A DNA stretch of 64,000 nt from Irpex lacteus (Eukaryota; Basidiomycota; Agaricomycetes; Polyporales; Irpicaceae): assembly GCA_001986395.2 (NCBI GenBank), contig MQVO02000001.1:2976001-3040000 (forward strand), read 5' to 3'. This document shows, piece by piece, positions 44,615 to 56,870 of this stretch. Both the position numbers and the translations under genes were made by a program. Positions within the stretch are counted from its first letter, which is position 1, and each line of letters begins with the position of its first letter. The notes under the pieces are model-generated. The model made no database searches. It saw only the letters and a program-made list of their open reading frames with translations, and had not been told where the DNA came from.

Positions 44615-46203
44615 ATGAGTGACGAGTCCTCTTTAGGCTTATCGCACCCCGGGCCCCAGCGCACACGGAGTATCTCAGACCTACCAGACGAGATACTGAA
44701 CAGTATCATCAAGGAGCTCGGCGGGACGTACAATCTACGACTGTACATCTCCGTTGACCTCGACCATGGGAGCTGGCACTCATGTGCCTTGGTCTGTCGT
44801 CGGTGGCACGCTATCACTCTCCCGCATCTGCTTCGTTGTATACGAATCCCGACGGGTTGCAGTGAAATCTCGTATGATGCATACGAAATCGTTCCCAAGT
44901 TTCTGCACTTCCTGGAGGAGAATCCAGCCCTGGCGAGCCTTATACAATGTCTCATTTTCAAGTATCCTGATTACCCCGTGGATATCGATGATCTTCATCG
45001 TATCGTGAGCCACTTACCACGATTATATTACCTAGAATTCAGTTTGGCGGATATTATGATCTATAACGGCATTTACGCGGAACACGAACCCTCCAGAGGA
45101 GAACGCAGCCTAGGAACGCTGGTATATTACACATACAGGTAGAGAGCCGAGTCTATGCCTAGATGGATTCTCCACTAACTCTTCCTGCAGCCAGCAAATC
45201 GAAGGCTGCAACCCTGCAAACATTCTCACAGCAATTGTCGCTCCTTTCTCTACGATAGATAGGATCAACCTCAATGGCGCGGTTTTCGGTAACAAAGAGG
45301 ATGTGGTCGTATTCCCTATCCAACGTCGCGAGCAAGAGCTACAAGTTCATGAATTGGAGACTGTAGGCCTTGAGTTCGATCCTCGCACTCCGCAATATCT
45401 GCGTGATATCGGTCTGTTAACCCACCTCCGCTGCCTCATCGTTACCTTACACTTCCCGCCGGAGAGCGCGGAAGACTCAAAGAGCGAGATGGTGGGGCAG
45501 CTCATTCATATGTCGAGCAAAACCGTCCGTGAACTACACATAAACCTTGACGTGTATTCGTGCGAGCTACAGGAGTACGCTGATGGTATCTCTGGTACGT
45601 CTCAGATCCTGTAGTTGCAAATGTTAGCTCTTCCTCTTCTCACTCTGTTCAGATCCAATACTTGAACCACTGCGCAGAGGCTTAGAAGCATGCACTCTCG
45701 TTCATGGGTTTCATCTGAGACTCTCCGAGTCTTTCCCACAGTCCATCCGTCGCGACCCATCTTATCGTTCGTGTCTCTCTCAGAGTTGGTCCCTGGGTCT
45801 CGAGATCGTATCCTGGATAGCCAATGACACCATTGTACATCTCTCGTACCTTTTCGAGGCGGGATGGGAATCCTACAATGTGGGCCTTCTTTCTGCATGT
45901 GACTGGTCTAGGCTCCGCGAAATCAGTGGCCGTTTCGCCTATGCTCGGTCTATCATGATCGATGTACGCGTTAAGCGACCATGGCCCTACTCCGGAGTGG
46001 AATCGCAGAAAGCTACGGCAAATTACATTTGTTCTGAGCTATCTAACCTTGGAGACGTCTTGCAAGCTTGCAACTCCACTGGCGACGGGCGCTGCAGCGA
46101 CGTTGCTTGTGTATGGGGCAAGATGTGGCCAGGAGCGGATAACAGCAAGGTTCTAGGAACTGAATGTAGAATAGCCTCGATCGTAGAGAACGCTGCCCCT
46201 TAG
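44615..46203 (+). CDS. F-box protein, family C, tandem copy 1
   Basis: 492 residues from exons 44615-45138, 45191-45594 and 45653-46203. After a short Ser-rich leader comes the F-box, ISDLPDEILNSIIKELGG, then CALVCRRWHAITLPHLLRC, typical of Agaricomycete F-box proteins. The rest has alternating hydrophobic strands (IDRINLNGAVF, CTLVHGFHLRLS, LSYLFEAGWES) that may form an LRR-like solenoid. The C-terminus carries a conserved block: LGDVLQACNSTGDGRCSDVA then CVWGKMWPGADNS. It is the first of three genes in the same orientation with the same intron positions. The frame runs past AGADNSK into a short extra tail ending at 46203, whereas copy 2 stops almost at once. SCF receptor role is inferred. 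Confidence 0.78.
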
Positions 46204-46637
46204 GCTTAGGGTGCAGATAAAGGTGTGCATGGTACTTCGCGGAACCGTTCAGTTTGCGAGTCTTCTCGTTCACTCAATCCAACTTGAAGCTGGGCAACAT
46301 GAACTCAGTAGAATATCTCTTTCCTATTGTGTGTAGAGTTGCCAAAAAAAGCGGGCTGCACATGTATCGCACCTATAATTAGCTGTGGACTGGACTGGTA
46401 TCCGTCATACGTACTACACGTGTAACAGTGTTTCACTTACGATGAGACACATTGCAAGGCGCCTCTGCCGCCTGTATACTCAGGCTTGCCCTCTTACCGC
46501 CACCACGTCAGGCAGAGACACTGCCCGGATTTTACCGCGCCTTAGCTTTGACGGACAACCCCTGCGAATAGGTTTGCAACTGCTCGTACTTATTGTCGCA
46601 TAAATCAGCTACTCACGACAGACAATAGTTCACAGCG
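46204..46637. other. Duplicated promoter region of family-C gene 2
   Basis: Short blocks are shared with the region before gene 3 (48550-48830): CGTACTACACGTGT, ATTGCAAGGCG, CCCTCTTACCG and CAGGCAGAGACA occur in the same order. This indicates that the duplication unit included the promoter. CACGTG-like cores in the first block could bind bHLH factors. Confidence 0.5.
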
Positions 46638-48212
46638 ATGAACGATGAGCGAACTTCGAGCTCATCGCACTCCATGCTTCAACGTACTCAACACGCACTG
46701 ACCATCTCGGACTTACCAGACGAGATGTTGAACAGTATAATCAAGGAACTCGGCGATACATACGATTTCCGACTACGCTTACCCCCGGGCAACGTCGACC
46801 ACGGGAGCTGGCACTCATGTGCCTTAGTGTGTCATCGATGGCACGCTATCACTCTTCCTCACCTGTATCGGTGCATCCAGCTACCCGAGACCTACAAAGG
46901 TGTAGAGGATTATCTGGTAGTCGTCCCGAGGTTTCTACACTTCCTGGAGGAGAATCCGACAATCGCGCGCTTTATACAATGTCTCGTCATGTATGACCTT
47001 AGCGGTCCTGTGAATCTCGATGATTTTCATCGTATCGTGGGTTGCTTGCCAGGGTTATGCCACCTAACGGTCAGTCGTACCTATTTCGAGAGATATGACG
47101 ATGCACACGTAGTAAACGAAGGGCTGCCAGAAGGAGAACGTAACCTAAGGATGTTGTCGTACGACGCAGGCTCCTCAGAGTAAGGAGCTTGATCCATGCC
47201 TAAATTTTCCACTGCTGACCAGCTCCGCAGAGTGCTTGAATTTCTTGAAGGCTATAATCCGGCAAATGTTTTGACCGCAATTGCCGCGCCCTTCTCCACT
47301 ATAGACAGGATCGCCCTCGCCGGGGCGGTTTTCGGTATCAAAGAGGATGCGCTCGAGTTTCCTGTCTTCAGTCACAGGCAAGTCCATGAAGTAAACGTGA
47401 CTTCACGCCTGGAGGGCCTTGGTCCTCGCCTTCCGCAATACCTGCATGATATTGGTCTATTGAGTTATCTTACCTGCCTCATTGTCCCCTTATGGCTCCG
47501 CGGCCCCGTGGAGACCATGAGAACCGAGATGGTCGGACAGCTGCTACAGCTATCGAGCAAGACTCTCCGTGAATTGCACATCGGTTTTGATGTCTTTTCT
47601 TGCGAGTCAAACGAGATTTCTGGTCGCAGCACAGGTACGCCCAAATCCTAGAGATAAATGTGGTATTTCTTCGCCCACTCACGGAAATTTCATGGACATC
47701 TTCCAAATCTAGTGCTTAAACCATTGCGCGCGGGCTTGGAAGCGTGCACTCTCCTTCATGGACTTCATTTGTCAATTTCCGATCATTTCTCACCGTCCAT
47801 CCGTACCCACACATCTTATCGTTCGCAATTGTCCACGACTTGGTCTCTGGGCCTAGAGATCGTGTCCTGGATGAGCAACAGCACTCTGGCGCATCTCTCG
47901 TACATCTTCGAGACGAGATACGAATCCCTCAACTTCTGTTCGGACGTACTTTCTGAAAGCGATTGGTCCAGGCTTCGCGAAATCACTGGCCGATTCGCGC
48001 ATGCCCGGTCTATCACGATCGATGTACGCTTGCAGCTTCATTACTTCTGTGTGCAATCACATAAACCTGTGGCGGATTACATTCGTTCAAAGTTACCAAA
48101 CCTGGGAGATGTCTTACGTGTTTCCAACTCGACCGGAGATGGACGCTGTAGCGACATGGATTGTGTGTGGGGGAGAACATGGCCAGGAGCAGATAATAGC
48201 AAGGTTGTATGA
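46638..48212 (+). CDS. F-box protein, family C, tandem copy 2
   Basis: 481 residues from exons 46638-47179, 47231-47634 and 47713-48212. The F-box is ISDLPDEMLNSIIKELGD with CALVCHRWHAITLPHLYRC. The middle exon is 404 nt, exactly as in copy 1, and much of the protein aligns residue by residue (NPANVLTAIAAPFSTIDRIA, then EMVGQLLQLSSKTLRELHI). The third exon starts slightly downstream relative to copy 1: the ancestral acceptor appears lost and a ctag 6 bases later is used. The C-terminal block is LGDVLRVSNSTGDGRCSDMD then CVWGRTWPGADNSKVV, where the protein ends. It is probably the closest relative of copy 1. Confidence 0.78.
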
Positions 48213-48837
48213 GGGTTTTGGTAAAATAAAAAAAAAGAGGCTCCGACTGAGGGAGAGCAACTTGAAGCTAGGGCCGCCTACCACCTCGGCGTACGGTCAA
48301 GGTAAGTCGATGTTCCATAGAACTGTTCATAGTAGTTTTCAACTAAAATCATACCAGTATATCCACAACGGCATTGCACTCCGGAAATTCATCTTCACCC
48401 TTCCTCTTGTCAAACCACTACTAGTATACACTCCGAGCCTTCTCGTTCAACTCTTGAGTCCACTGCCGTTCTACCGTGACAGTCTATTGGCATAAAATCG
48501 GTTTGCTATGTTGTGCCTAATAACAACCAAATGTACATATGTTGCACTTATCTAGCTCTGGACGGGATGGCATCTGTTCTGTCGATCCGTACTACACGTG
48601 TTTCGCATGCCTTTGCAATGAGATACACCGAGACGCACGCCGCATTGCAAGGCGTCTCTACTTTAGTCCTACTTTCCCTCTTACCGGTACCGCCATCACG
48701 CCAGGCAGAGACATAAATACCGCACATGGATATCACCTCACCCCTGACTCACTATTGACGGAAAACCCTGCACCCAGGTTTGCAGTTGCATTTTAGTTGT
48801 TGCATGATCCTCATACTAATGATGCTCATTAACAGCG
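48213..48837. other. Duplicated promoter region of family-C gene 3
   Basis: The second half (from about 48550) carries the shared blocks listed for 46204-46637. The first half contains an A-run after 48228 and no gene. Confidence 0.45.
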
Positions 48838-50428
48838 ATGAACGACGAGCCAACTTCAAGCTCGTCGCACTCCGCGACCCCACGCCCGCTGACTATCTCA
48901 GACTTACCAGATGAGATGCTGAGCAGTATAATCAAGGAGCTCGGCGTGTCCTACGACGTACGAGTATACATCTACGACGATGTCAGGCGAGGAGATTGGC
49001 CCTCCTGCGCTCTCGTCTGCCGTCGATGGTACAGGATCACCCTCCCTTATTTGTTTCGCTATATTCAGTTACCTGTCAGAAAATGGATGGATTCTTATGC
49101 AGATACTGCCCAGTTTCGCAAGTTTCTTGAAGAGAAGCCTTCCATCGCCCACTGCGTGCAAGGGCTTATCATCGGACAGATGTCTGTAGACATCTATGAC
49201 TTCGATGCAATTCTCGATACGTTGGACAATCTACGCTACTTGGAAGTCATCCTCAATCAGTTTTATCTCGACAAAAAAGACAAAGAATGGGGTGAATGGC
49301 TCAGCACAATACCCAGAGACCGTACAATCGCAAAATTGGTGTATTGCCCCGACAGGTAATGTCATGATTTAAGTAGAATGACCAAATCAGTTCTCCTCTA
49401 ATACTAATACCTCCAGCAGCTATGAAAACACCAAGGTTGCTGCAAGGGAACTCTCTGTGATCCTTACTCCTTTCTCAGAGATACAGCGACTTGCCCTGGA
49501 AGGCCGGTTTATCGTTGCCCCCGGAGATGCCATCGAACTCGACCCAGGCGTGCATGGCAAACCAAGCGTCCTTGAACTCGATCTGTTAAGCCCCATACTT
49601 AATATTCGGGGGCTTCAATCTCTGCAGGAAGCTTTATCATTGGACCGCCTTGTTTGCCTCAGTGTACATCTAAGCCTTGGAAAACCACGGATTGCGGAGG
49701 ATGCGGATCCAGAGTCGTCGAGCCAAGTACTCGAGCAGCTGTTACAGACAGTTAATAGCACTATTCGTGAAGTATACCTCAAGCTGGAAGTCGCCGCCGA
49801 TCTGCGTATGTCGTCTTTTTACTTTTATATGGCGGCCGTAGTGTTAATAACCGTGAATCCATTGAACACTGTAGTAGATGCATACCGCGCATTGGACAGG
49901 TTACGTGGCAGTCTGGAAGCCTGCACGTTGCTTCATGGATTTCATTTGAAAGTTATCTGTCACTGTTCGCTCGCGCCATTGCACGAACCTATAGCGCATC
50001 CCACCATCACCCAAGGCTGGGCATTCGGCCTCCACATCTTGTCCTGTATAACCTGCCATAGTCTCCGGCATATCTCATACGCTTTCGAAGTGGAGCGAGC
50101 CTGGAACGCACCTCATGCACCTCCTTCTTCTAAGCTCATTTCCACCTTGGATTGGACCAAGCTTCGTCAAATCTGTACCAGTCTCGTGCGTCACGATATG
50201 AGGTCCATCAGGGTTAAGCTGCGGGTTTTACAAAATGCGCCCACATTCTTCGGGTTAGGCTCGAAGGAATCATTGACGAGTCGTATTCGCCGTGAGCTGC
50301 CCGATCTCGGGGATGTTTTGCGTCTCTGCGATTCAACGATGGATCAAGGAGTGTGCAAGGACTTGCCTTGCAGGTGGGGGGCAAAGTGGATAGAGGAAGA
50401 TAATTCAGAGGTGATAGGAAGGTACTGA
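48838..50428 (+). CDS. F-box protein, family C, tandem copy 3
   Basis: 486 residues from exons 48838-49355, 49417-49805 and 49875-50428. The second intron (69 nt) has no in-frame stop, so a longer unspliced product is possible. The N-terminus is nearly the same as in copy 2 (MNDEPTSSSSHS, then ISDLPDEMLSSIIKELG), with CALVCRRWYRITLPYLFRY. The central and C-terminal parts have diverged strongly: the substrate-side segment is different, while the end keeps LGDVLRLCDST and CRWGAKWIEEDNS. Conserved F-box plus divergent solenoid is the pattern expected for receptors that evolve new targets. Function beyond SCF membership is unknown. Confidence 0.76.
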
Positions 50429-50944
50429 TGGTGACTCGGATAGCACAGAGGGCAATTATTGACGAGAACAAGTCGTGCTTGCATAGAATGATTGGGGCTG
50501 TAGCCAATTGTAAACGTGACATGCACATGAACCGGGTGGTCTTGTTCGCTCGCCACTGCACATGTATACGCGTCGGCTACGTACTTACACATCAATCTGG
50601 GCGATACCTTCACATGACATATGACACGCGCGAGTAGTATCAAGAGGCCTGGTAGTACTGTTACTGGCACGTCGTTACAGCAGATCGTAGGGTTGGGAAG
50701 GCAAGTGTGGACTGTTCGTTATCTTGCAAACGAAACGAGTCAACAGAGGGATCGAAGACCAACGACAAGCTCTGCTTACCAACCCGAGCCTTCCATAACT
50801 TGAGAACATGCACCGATGCCTTTGCTCACAGTAAATGTATTTTTCTGCGTCATTGATATCGCGTTGAACGGTCACTATCATCGCTCTCAAAGCTGAAGAA
50901 TGTGTTTTAGTACACCGGAGAGCGTGTCGTAGTGAGCTACTTAC
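50429..50944. other. Intergenic between family-C gene 3 and family-B relic
   Basis: About 0.5 kb with no supported gene. Minus-strand frames at 50344-50670 and 50675-50962 are motif-free. Confidence 0.4.
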
Positions 50945-51840
50945 AGTTCCGCTAAACGACATTCAGCAGCTCTCTCCTCGTAGACGATTAGCTGCTTGAG
51001 ATCGTCGGGTACAGCGTCCCACTGCCACATCTGCTCAAGACAACCGATGAGACCGTGGCACCGAATCCTTTTTTATCCCCCCGTCGTGAACGGCCTTGAG
51101 AAAGTTCGGGTCCAATAACAGACTTGAGATCACAGCTGTCGAATGCGACCTCGCAGCAAGCGGTTGCCGCCTTCAAAGCTCTAGACATAATACGAACCAT
51201 TTTAGTGTGTCTTAGTAAGGCACAATAGCCGATTCGCTACGAAGGGGTAAATACACTGTTACCACTAGTCTCACATTACAATCTATAAGGACTATCATAC
51301 TCGCCAGCGAGCTCCAAGCCTTCATGGCACTGAAAAGAGCCGTTCGGAGTATCTTGACCTGCTTGGCACTGTAGCCACCTCCACGCCATTCAGTGGTGCA
51401 TTGGTGGACGTAGAGTGTGTTGATTGAACTCTAGCAGAGAGCGCAGTAGACCAGACAAAGAAGTTCTGCTTGAGACACTGGCACAGAGATTGATAGACAG
51501 AACGCGTATGTTCGGTGCGCGCTCTACGATATCATATCATTGGCTGCCGTAGCCTGCATCAATGCCTAGACGGCGAATGAGAGGTCCCAGCGCGGGTGTT
51601 CGGAGTACCGTCCTCGACAGCTGCTTCATCGTGTTCTTTGACCGAAGTTGAACTGTCTCGTATAGAAGCGGCGTACCAGGAGGAGATACGCGGGGGTCTC
51701 CTCGCGACGCGGGTATACTGGCCCCTTCCTGTTTGTGGGCTCTTCGATATCAAGGTTTCACTGAATACGTCAACGATTGATACGTGGAACAACAGTTCCA
51801 AGACTTCGTGGATCATCTCTTCGGGGATCGTTGGAACCAT
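50945..51840 (-). pseudogene. Decayed family-B F-box gene
   Basis: Collinear with the family-B genes at 52418 and 58986 but broken. It opens at 51840 as MVPTIPEEMIHEVLELLFHV (intact F-box start) and loses frame after about 35 codons. It resumes in another frame as TPLLYETVQLRS and TPALGPLIRRLGIDAGYG, then reaches a stop. Further on, APNIRVLSINL and SGLLRSLLEFN are readable, then ALFSAMKAWSSLAS, and finally IRCHGLIGCLEQMWQWDAVP with LKQLIVYEERAAECR. Several frameshifts and stops separate these segments. The last exon still ends at a gtaagt donor (50944), the position used in the intact paralogues. It should not encode a full protein. Confidence 0.78.
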
Positions 51841-52417
51841 CGTGACTGTACTGTATGTGAAGATGAGAGCCGTGAAGAAAGATCGGGGAGAATTCACAGA
51901 ACGACTCACGCGTATGGTGAAAGGCAATCACTGCAAGCATCGTGTGATCCGCGTCCAAGAGTGGCGGTGAGAGCTCAAGCGCTCCGAGTCATTGGGCATT
52001 GAAATGCATAGTACGCATGCGTCTACACACCGGTAGCAAGATGTGATAGTGAAATAAGATCCACAGCATACACGCTATGCGTGAGCTTAGATACAAAGTG
52101 CAAGCGCCTACGACGTTCTAGAAGATGTGCTCAGTCAAAGGATAAAACGCAGACGATTTACATACCAATCTCAAGCATCCAAACATCTTCACTTCCTTTA
52201 CTCCACTCTAGTAGCTTCCTCACCTTTAGCACCTGAGCTCAGCCCCTCCAAATCAACACTTTCGAGGTCTGCAAAGGGTGTGTATAAGTCGCCCATAAGG
52301 TGCAGAGGGACTTGCATACACCAGCAAAGTGCGCAACGTTGTCCTCGACCACCTACGCTCGCTCGCTTGAGACTGTTAGGCACGTCAGGGGTAAATAGCT
52401 AGGATGCACTCCATTTC
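51841..52417. other. Intergenic between family-B copies
   Basis: No gene is supported. It holds the 5' flank of the relic and the 3' flank of the intact copy. Confidence 0.4.
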
Positions 52418-53395
52418 CTACTCGTGGTCTACAAGTGTCGCCCCCTCGTTCCTCCTGAACCTACGACACGCACACACATAAGCGAAAGTTCAAGAGCACA
52501 ACTGCATCCAGGACTCACATCTCCAACATCTCCAGCACCTCCGCAGTCTCCTCATACACAACCAACCTCCTCACATCCTCCGGTACACTCTCCCACCGTT
52601 CCCATTCCCGTTTCCAATTTGTCTCTAAACACCCCGAGATCCCGTAGCATCGAATTCCCGTAACGTCCGACGCTCGAACGACCTCTTGGAAGTGGAGTTT
52701 GTGCAGAAGGTAGTCGAGGTCCGTCTGGGAGAAGGCGATGGTGGATATTTGGGGTGCGGATTGTAGGGCTTGGGCGAGGATGCGGATCGCGTTTGGGTCT
52801 CGATCGCAGGAGTGGAAGGAGACGAGTCTCTGGAGTCGATTCGTTGAGTGATGACAGGAATATACAGTGAACGCACGCGGCGAGTACTCACCAGTAAATC
52901 CCAGCGTTTCATAGCTTCGAGAACAGAGGTGGTGAGAGCGCGTGATTTATTGTTGTCCCGTCGGTCTCTGATTATGCTATGGAGATAGAGCTCGGTGGGG
53001 TTGAGCTGGGGTAGAGAGCGCAGTAGACCCGTTACAGAAGTCTTGGAGAGCACTTGGAGTTCGAGTGAGAGAACGCGTATGTTGGGTGCCGCCTTCACGA
53101 TCGCGTGCAGTGGTCGTCCGTAGCCGCCGTCGAGACGAAGGTGTCGAATCAGGGGTCCCAGGGCTGCATTCGTTTGTACTGTGTCGGCGACCAGTTGCAT
53201 TTGGCTTTCGCCGGCGATTTTAACGGTTTCGTATAAGAGGGGCGTGCCTATTCTGTGCCATTGTTTGCATACGAGAAGCAGGTGTATCGGAGGGCGCAGA
53301 CGGAAGTCTGAATCTGTGCATATGTCAACAACATTCACGCAGAGAGTTAGCTGCAGTATTGAGTGGATAATCTCTTCCGGAAACCTAGAAAACAT
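52418..53395 (-). CDS. F-box protein, family B
   Basis: 285 residues from exons 53395-52892, 52829-52519 and 52460-52418. It starts MFSRFPEEIIHSILQLTLCV; the F-box is followed by HLLLVCKQWHRIGTPLLYETV, PLIRHLRLDGGYGRPL, APNIRVLSLELQVLSKTS and LLRSLPQLNPTELYLHSII. After intron 1 the protein continues RLVSFHSCDRDPNAIRILAQ and ends near GIRCYGISGCLETNWK and VPEDVRRLVVYEET. The last intron begins with gtgagt at the same protein position as in its relatives; without it the frame stops at 52515. This is the intact neighbour of a relic in head-to-head orientation (53759). SCF receptor role inferred. Confidence 0.75.
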
Positions 53396-53758
53396 AAGTC
53401 GGACGCGTGAGTGGAAATTGGATGTTGATGCGAATGCATGGACGCGGCGGCGTTGCAAAAGTATCGGTTCCATACGGTTGCCTGATTAGGGATGCGGACT
53501 TTGAAAACGAGGGCCCCGGTGCTATTACCAAACATCGGTTGAGGCGGTCGTTTGTTGACTGTTTTGTACCAATAATCGAGTGTTATTACTTTACTACCTT
53601 CAACTAATGAAGCATGCAAAGTCATCCCGTCTGGTTGTACGGGTGACACAACGCCAAATCGCGTGATCACGCATATCGGACATACTTAAAGTAGCCTCAG
53701 ACTTCGCGGCCGTTTTAGGGGAAATTTACCCCCCTCTGCTATCTTACCCAAGCTTACG
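53396..53758. promoter_or_regulatory. Head-to-head intergenic region with conserved block
   Basis: On the minus strand, TTTTCAAAGTCCGCA, AATCAGGCAAC and TTGCAACGCC lie upstream of the family-B start at 53395. The same words in the same order precede the relic at 60342 on the plus strand (60234-60300). This marks duplicated promoter sequence. Confidence 0.55.
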
Positions 53759-54175
53759 ATGCACCCAAGGTTCCCAGAAGAGATTCTTGATGCAATTCTG
53801 AAGATATTATTCCACAAGTCCTTATTAACTGAGTTATTCACAAAAGACCGCGGATGGACCAAGAACCTCCACCTGCGTCAGCGTCGGATTCCTCACCATC
53901 TCCTTCTCGTATGCAAGCAATGGCGACGAATCGCCACACCTCTCCTTTAAGAAACTGTGCAAATCAGGACCGACGAAGATACCGAATTGCTTGCGATGAC
54001 CCTGGACGAGACACCTTTGATGTCATCGAGTGTTCGGTGTATACTGATCTCTTCTCAAGGATGTCAGGCAATAGAAATGGTTGGGTCAAAGCAGTAAGCG
54101 TCCATCGCGCATTAGAGATCACACGTTCCATATACTACATCCTTCATAGTCAGACAAAGAGTACAGAATAGTAGT
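53759..54175 (+). pseudogene. Truncated family-B F-box relic
   Basis: It opens MHPRFPEEILDAILKILFHK, then HHLLLVCKQWRRIATPLL, directly followed by an in-frame stop (53948-53950). Reading through, ETVQIRTDEDTELLAMTLDE continues the family pattern for about 20 codons, after which similarity fades and more stops occur. The C-terminal half is absent. It lies head-to-head with the intact copy at 53395, 363 bp apart. Confidence 0.72.
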
Positions 54176-54326
54176 TACAGATCTAGTGCTTTTCTCATGT
54201 TACGATGTTTGAAACAATCGGTCCGTCCAGGCTAGGATTTCTCAACCAGATACTGTTCGCTAGAAAACACATAGACCTTATCAGCTCACCCGAACATGTA
54301 CACACTCATAGCAGTAGTACTCACCC

Positions 54327-55238
54327 TCAGTTATCGTTGCAGATCCCCTCGAGACTCAGCTCCCACACTTGTGCATCACCATCATCCTTGTTCATCTTCA
54401 TAATCGCAGAGTTCGGCAGACTAGCAACCCTTGTGTGCCCATACCCATTGATACGGAACCCACCCGAGCCACCAAACAAGTTACCGAACGAGAACTCGTC
54501 CGCCTTGTCCGCTGCGCTTACGAGGCTGCCGTCTCCCGCGATCTGGATCTTGCCTCCCGCGAAGGACAGCTCGACCTCGTCGCTGTTGATCAAGACCGTC
54601 CCGTCTTTGATGCTGCCGTCGACGGCGGTGATGTGGAACCGGGTGCTCTGGTTGCGCGCTGCGACAATGGCTCCAGCGTGGTTGTCCAGGTTGCTGAGGT
54701 AGTACCAGTAGACAGGGTTGGGACCTGGGGTGCGAATGTAGAACCTACGGATACCGCAAGTCAGCGCGTGCATCATATTAGTATACCTATTCCAAAAGGT
54801 TGAGATTAAAGAAATAAATACTCACCAGCCACCACTAAGGTGGTCCGCAAAGTTGGATGGCACGGGAGGGATAACCTCGAAGGGCACAGTCTGGTCGCGG
54901 TTCGTCTGTAGCGTGAAGAGGATCTGATTTCCTAACGATGCGGCGACGTGATTCTCCCTTATCGTGTCTGCGATAAGAATCTTCCCATTGTTATAGGCGT
55001 GGGTGTAAAACTGAGGTGAGATGCGCTGGATGCTGCCTGCGACCTGACTATCGGTGGACGTAGAGACCAGACGCCACCATGCGTCGGCGACGGCACGTGA
55101 GGAGAAGACAATGATGTATCGCCAATTGACGTCGTCGTTGGCCTAGCGAAAAGAGGTACAGCGGTGAGCATAATTCATGAGACATAAAGGCTTGGCAGTA
55201 CGTACTCCGAGTCTTGCGTATGCATAGAAAGGGGACAT
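54327..55238 (-). CDS. Unknown protein, FYIRTPG family copy 1
   Basis: 255 residues from exons 55238-55206, 55142-54826 and 54744-54327. It starts MSPFYAYARLG; the second exon has VNWRYIIVFSSRAVADAWWR and a VAGSIQRISPQFYTH segment; the third has FYIRTPGPNPVYWYYLSN, GTVLINSDEVELSFAGGKIQ and GGFRINGYGHTRVASLPNSA. The pattern of short aromatic and Gly-rich strands suggests an all-beta fold in the C-terminal half, perhaps a binding module. There is no signal peptide, membrane helix or catalytic motif that I recognise. A paralogue with identical intron positions lies 1.6 kb away. A TATA box sits 103 bp upstream. The function is unknown to me. Confidence 0.75.
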
Positions 55239-56870
55239 TGCTGCTGAGTACTAGGCGAGGAGCGAAGTTTGGGTGCTAGCTGTTGAGTACTAGTGTCGAG
55301 TGACGACTGTATGAGGCTTCCGCAGCAAATTCAGTGGGCCTTTTATACGTTCTACGTTGCACTAAGAGCGTTAGAGACAGTAAACCGGTGTGAAACGTAC
55401 GGACGTACCATCGACTGGCAACGGCAGGTGTAAGTAATGTCCAGCTGACCTAGAGTACCCCAGCTCCAAACGCATGAGGCCTATGGCAATGGGGCCCGCT
55501 CAATGGCACTTTATTTCGACTCTTACTGTCGAGCGTTGCAGCACCGCAGATAGAAATTCAAACGACAATTGTAACGTGCCGTGTCGCGCTCCATACACGA
55601 GTACATAGAAGGAGCCGACATACTGTGGTCACGGCAGAGCTCCTGCTGAATATCGCTGCAGTAACATGGTCAGTGTAACAGTGACATGAAAGTACTGTAA
55701 AAGACTACACTTTTGAACGTAATTTCTTTCCCAAGCGGCTCGCGTGTATTGTCTCCCGAATCCGAGTGCGGAAGTCGTATCTCCACATTGCCAGCGTGGA
55801 GGGTAATTTTGAGCCGGATTGAACAGCATATATATCCTGCTGATGGCTCACCTGGACATCTGTAGGAGCAGCCCACCAAACGCGTTTGACCGATGAAGCA
55901 ACTTGAAGACGCGATGGATATCAATTGGATTTTTACGTTGGGGACCCTTCATACTGTCACTGAAAAATGTCGCTCCAGAAGCAACATTGAATAATCGGGA
56001 GCCTGAGGGTAAAGTTGTCGTAATGGACATAGTAACGCCTGTTGACGAGAAATATGAGCCCTGCACATCAGGCTACGAAAACAACATTGCGGGCCGTGAC
56101 AATTTGCATCGTAGCTTTCGACGTCACCGTTGCATACCTTGAATGTTTATTAAACGGAGCATGCGCTCAGAGTTCTAAGGAGGGAAAGTAGAGCGAGTTA
56201 GATATTTCGAAGTCTGTACAACCGAGTCAGCAGAGTGATGGACAGGCTGCGCAACAATTGTTGCTCACCTCCTTGAGAAGAGTCATCGCTTACTTACGCT
56301 TTTCTTACTCCTCAGAGGCCCTCATATCCGTCTCGGGGGTTGTGTGGGTCCAAAGTATACGTTCAAGGTTTGCATAGTCCAACACCATGTTAGACGAGGC
56401 TGGCTATTGTGCCATTGGGCACGATGTCCGGTTACTACCAGTGCGATGGAGCCGCCTCGAACCATTTTCTCCACCCTAGCAAAGCCGGGTGTTTTCAAAT
56501 GCGAAGTGATTTGATGCAGTGTATTAGTAGTAGTATCAGGTACCCGTTTGAAGCCTCGAATGTAGTGGACGTACGTGGAGAAGTCGAGTAACAGAGTCAT
56601 AATGAGTCTAATGAAGGTAGTACGCACTCATTGAACGACTTTCAACATCGAACATGCGTTCTATGTTACAGTTGGGCGACTTTCGTAGGATAATAAAACA
56701 TTGAACGCATGACACCTGTCCATCGATGATGAAACTGGTTTGTCATGATCCATAGAATTTAAGTCGTCGCTAGCAATCCTACCTCGACTGTTGCTCGCTC
56801 AGCTAGGGGACACCCGAGTCATGTTAGACTATTCGTCTTTGGTAAGATATACCTATAGCAGTACTCACTC
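55239..56870. other. Spacer between FYIRTPG paralogues
   Basis: About 1.6 kb. Apart from the promoter of copy 1 near 55341 no feature is supported. Frames at 55670-56142 and 56322-56627 show no motif or splice pattern. Confidence 0.4.
55341..55347 (-). promoter_or_regulatory. TATA box, FYIRTPG copy 1
   Basis: TATAAAA on the minus strand about 103 bp before the start at 55238. The context ATAAAAGGC resembles ATAAAGGGC before copy 2. Confidence 0.55.
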
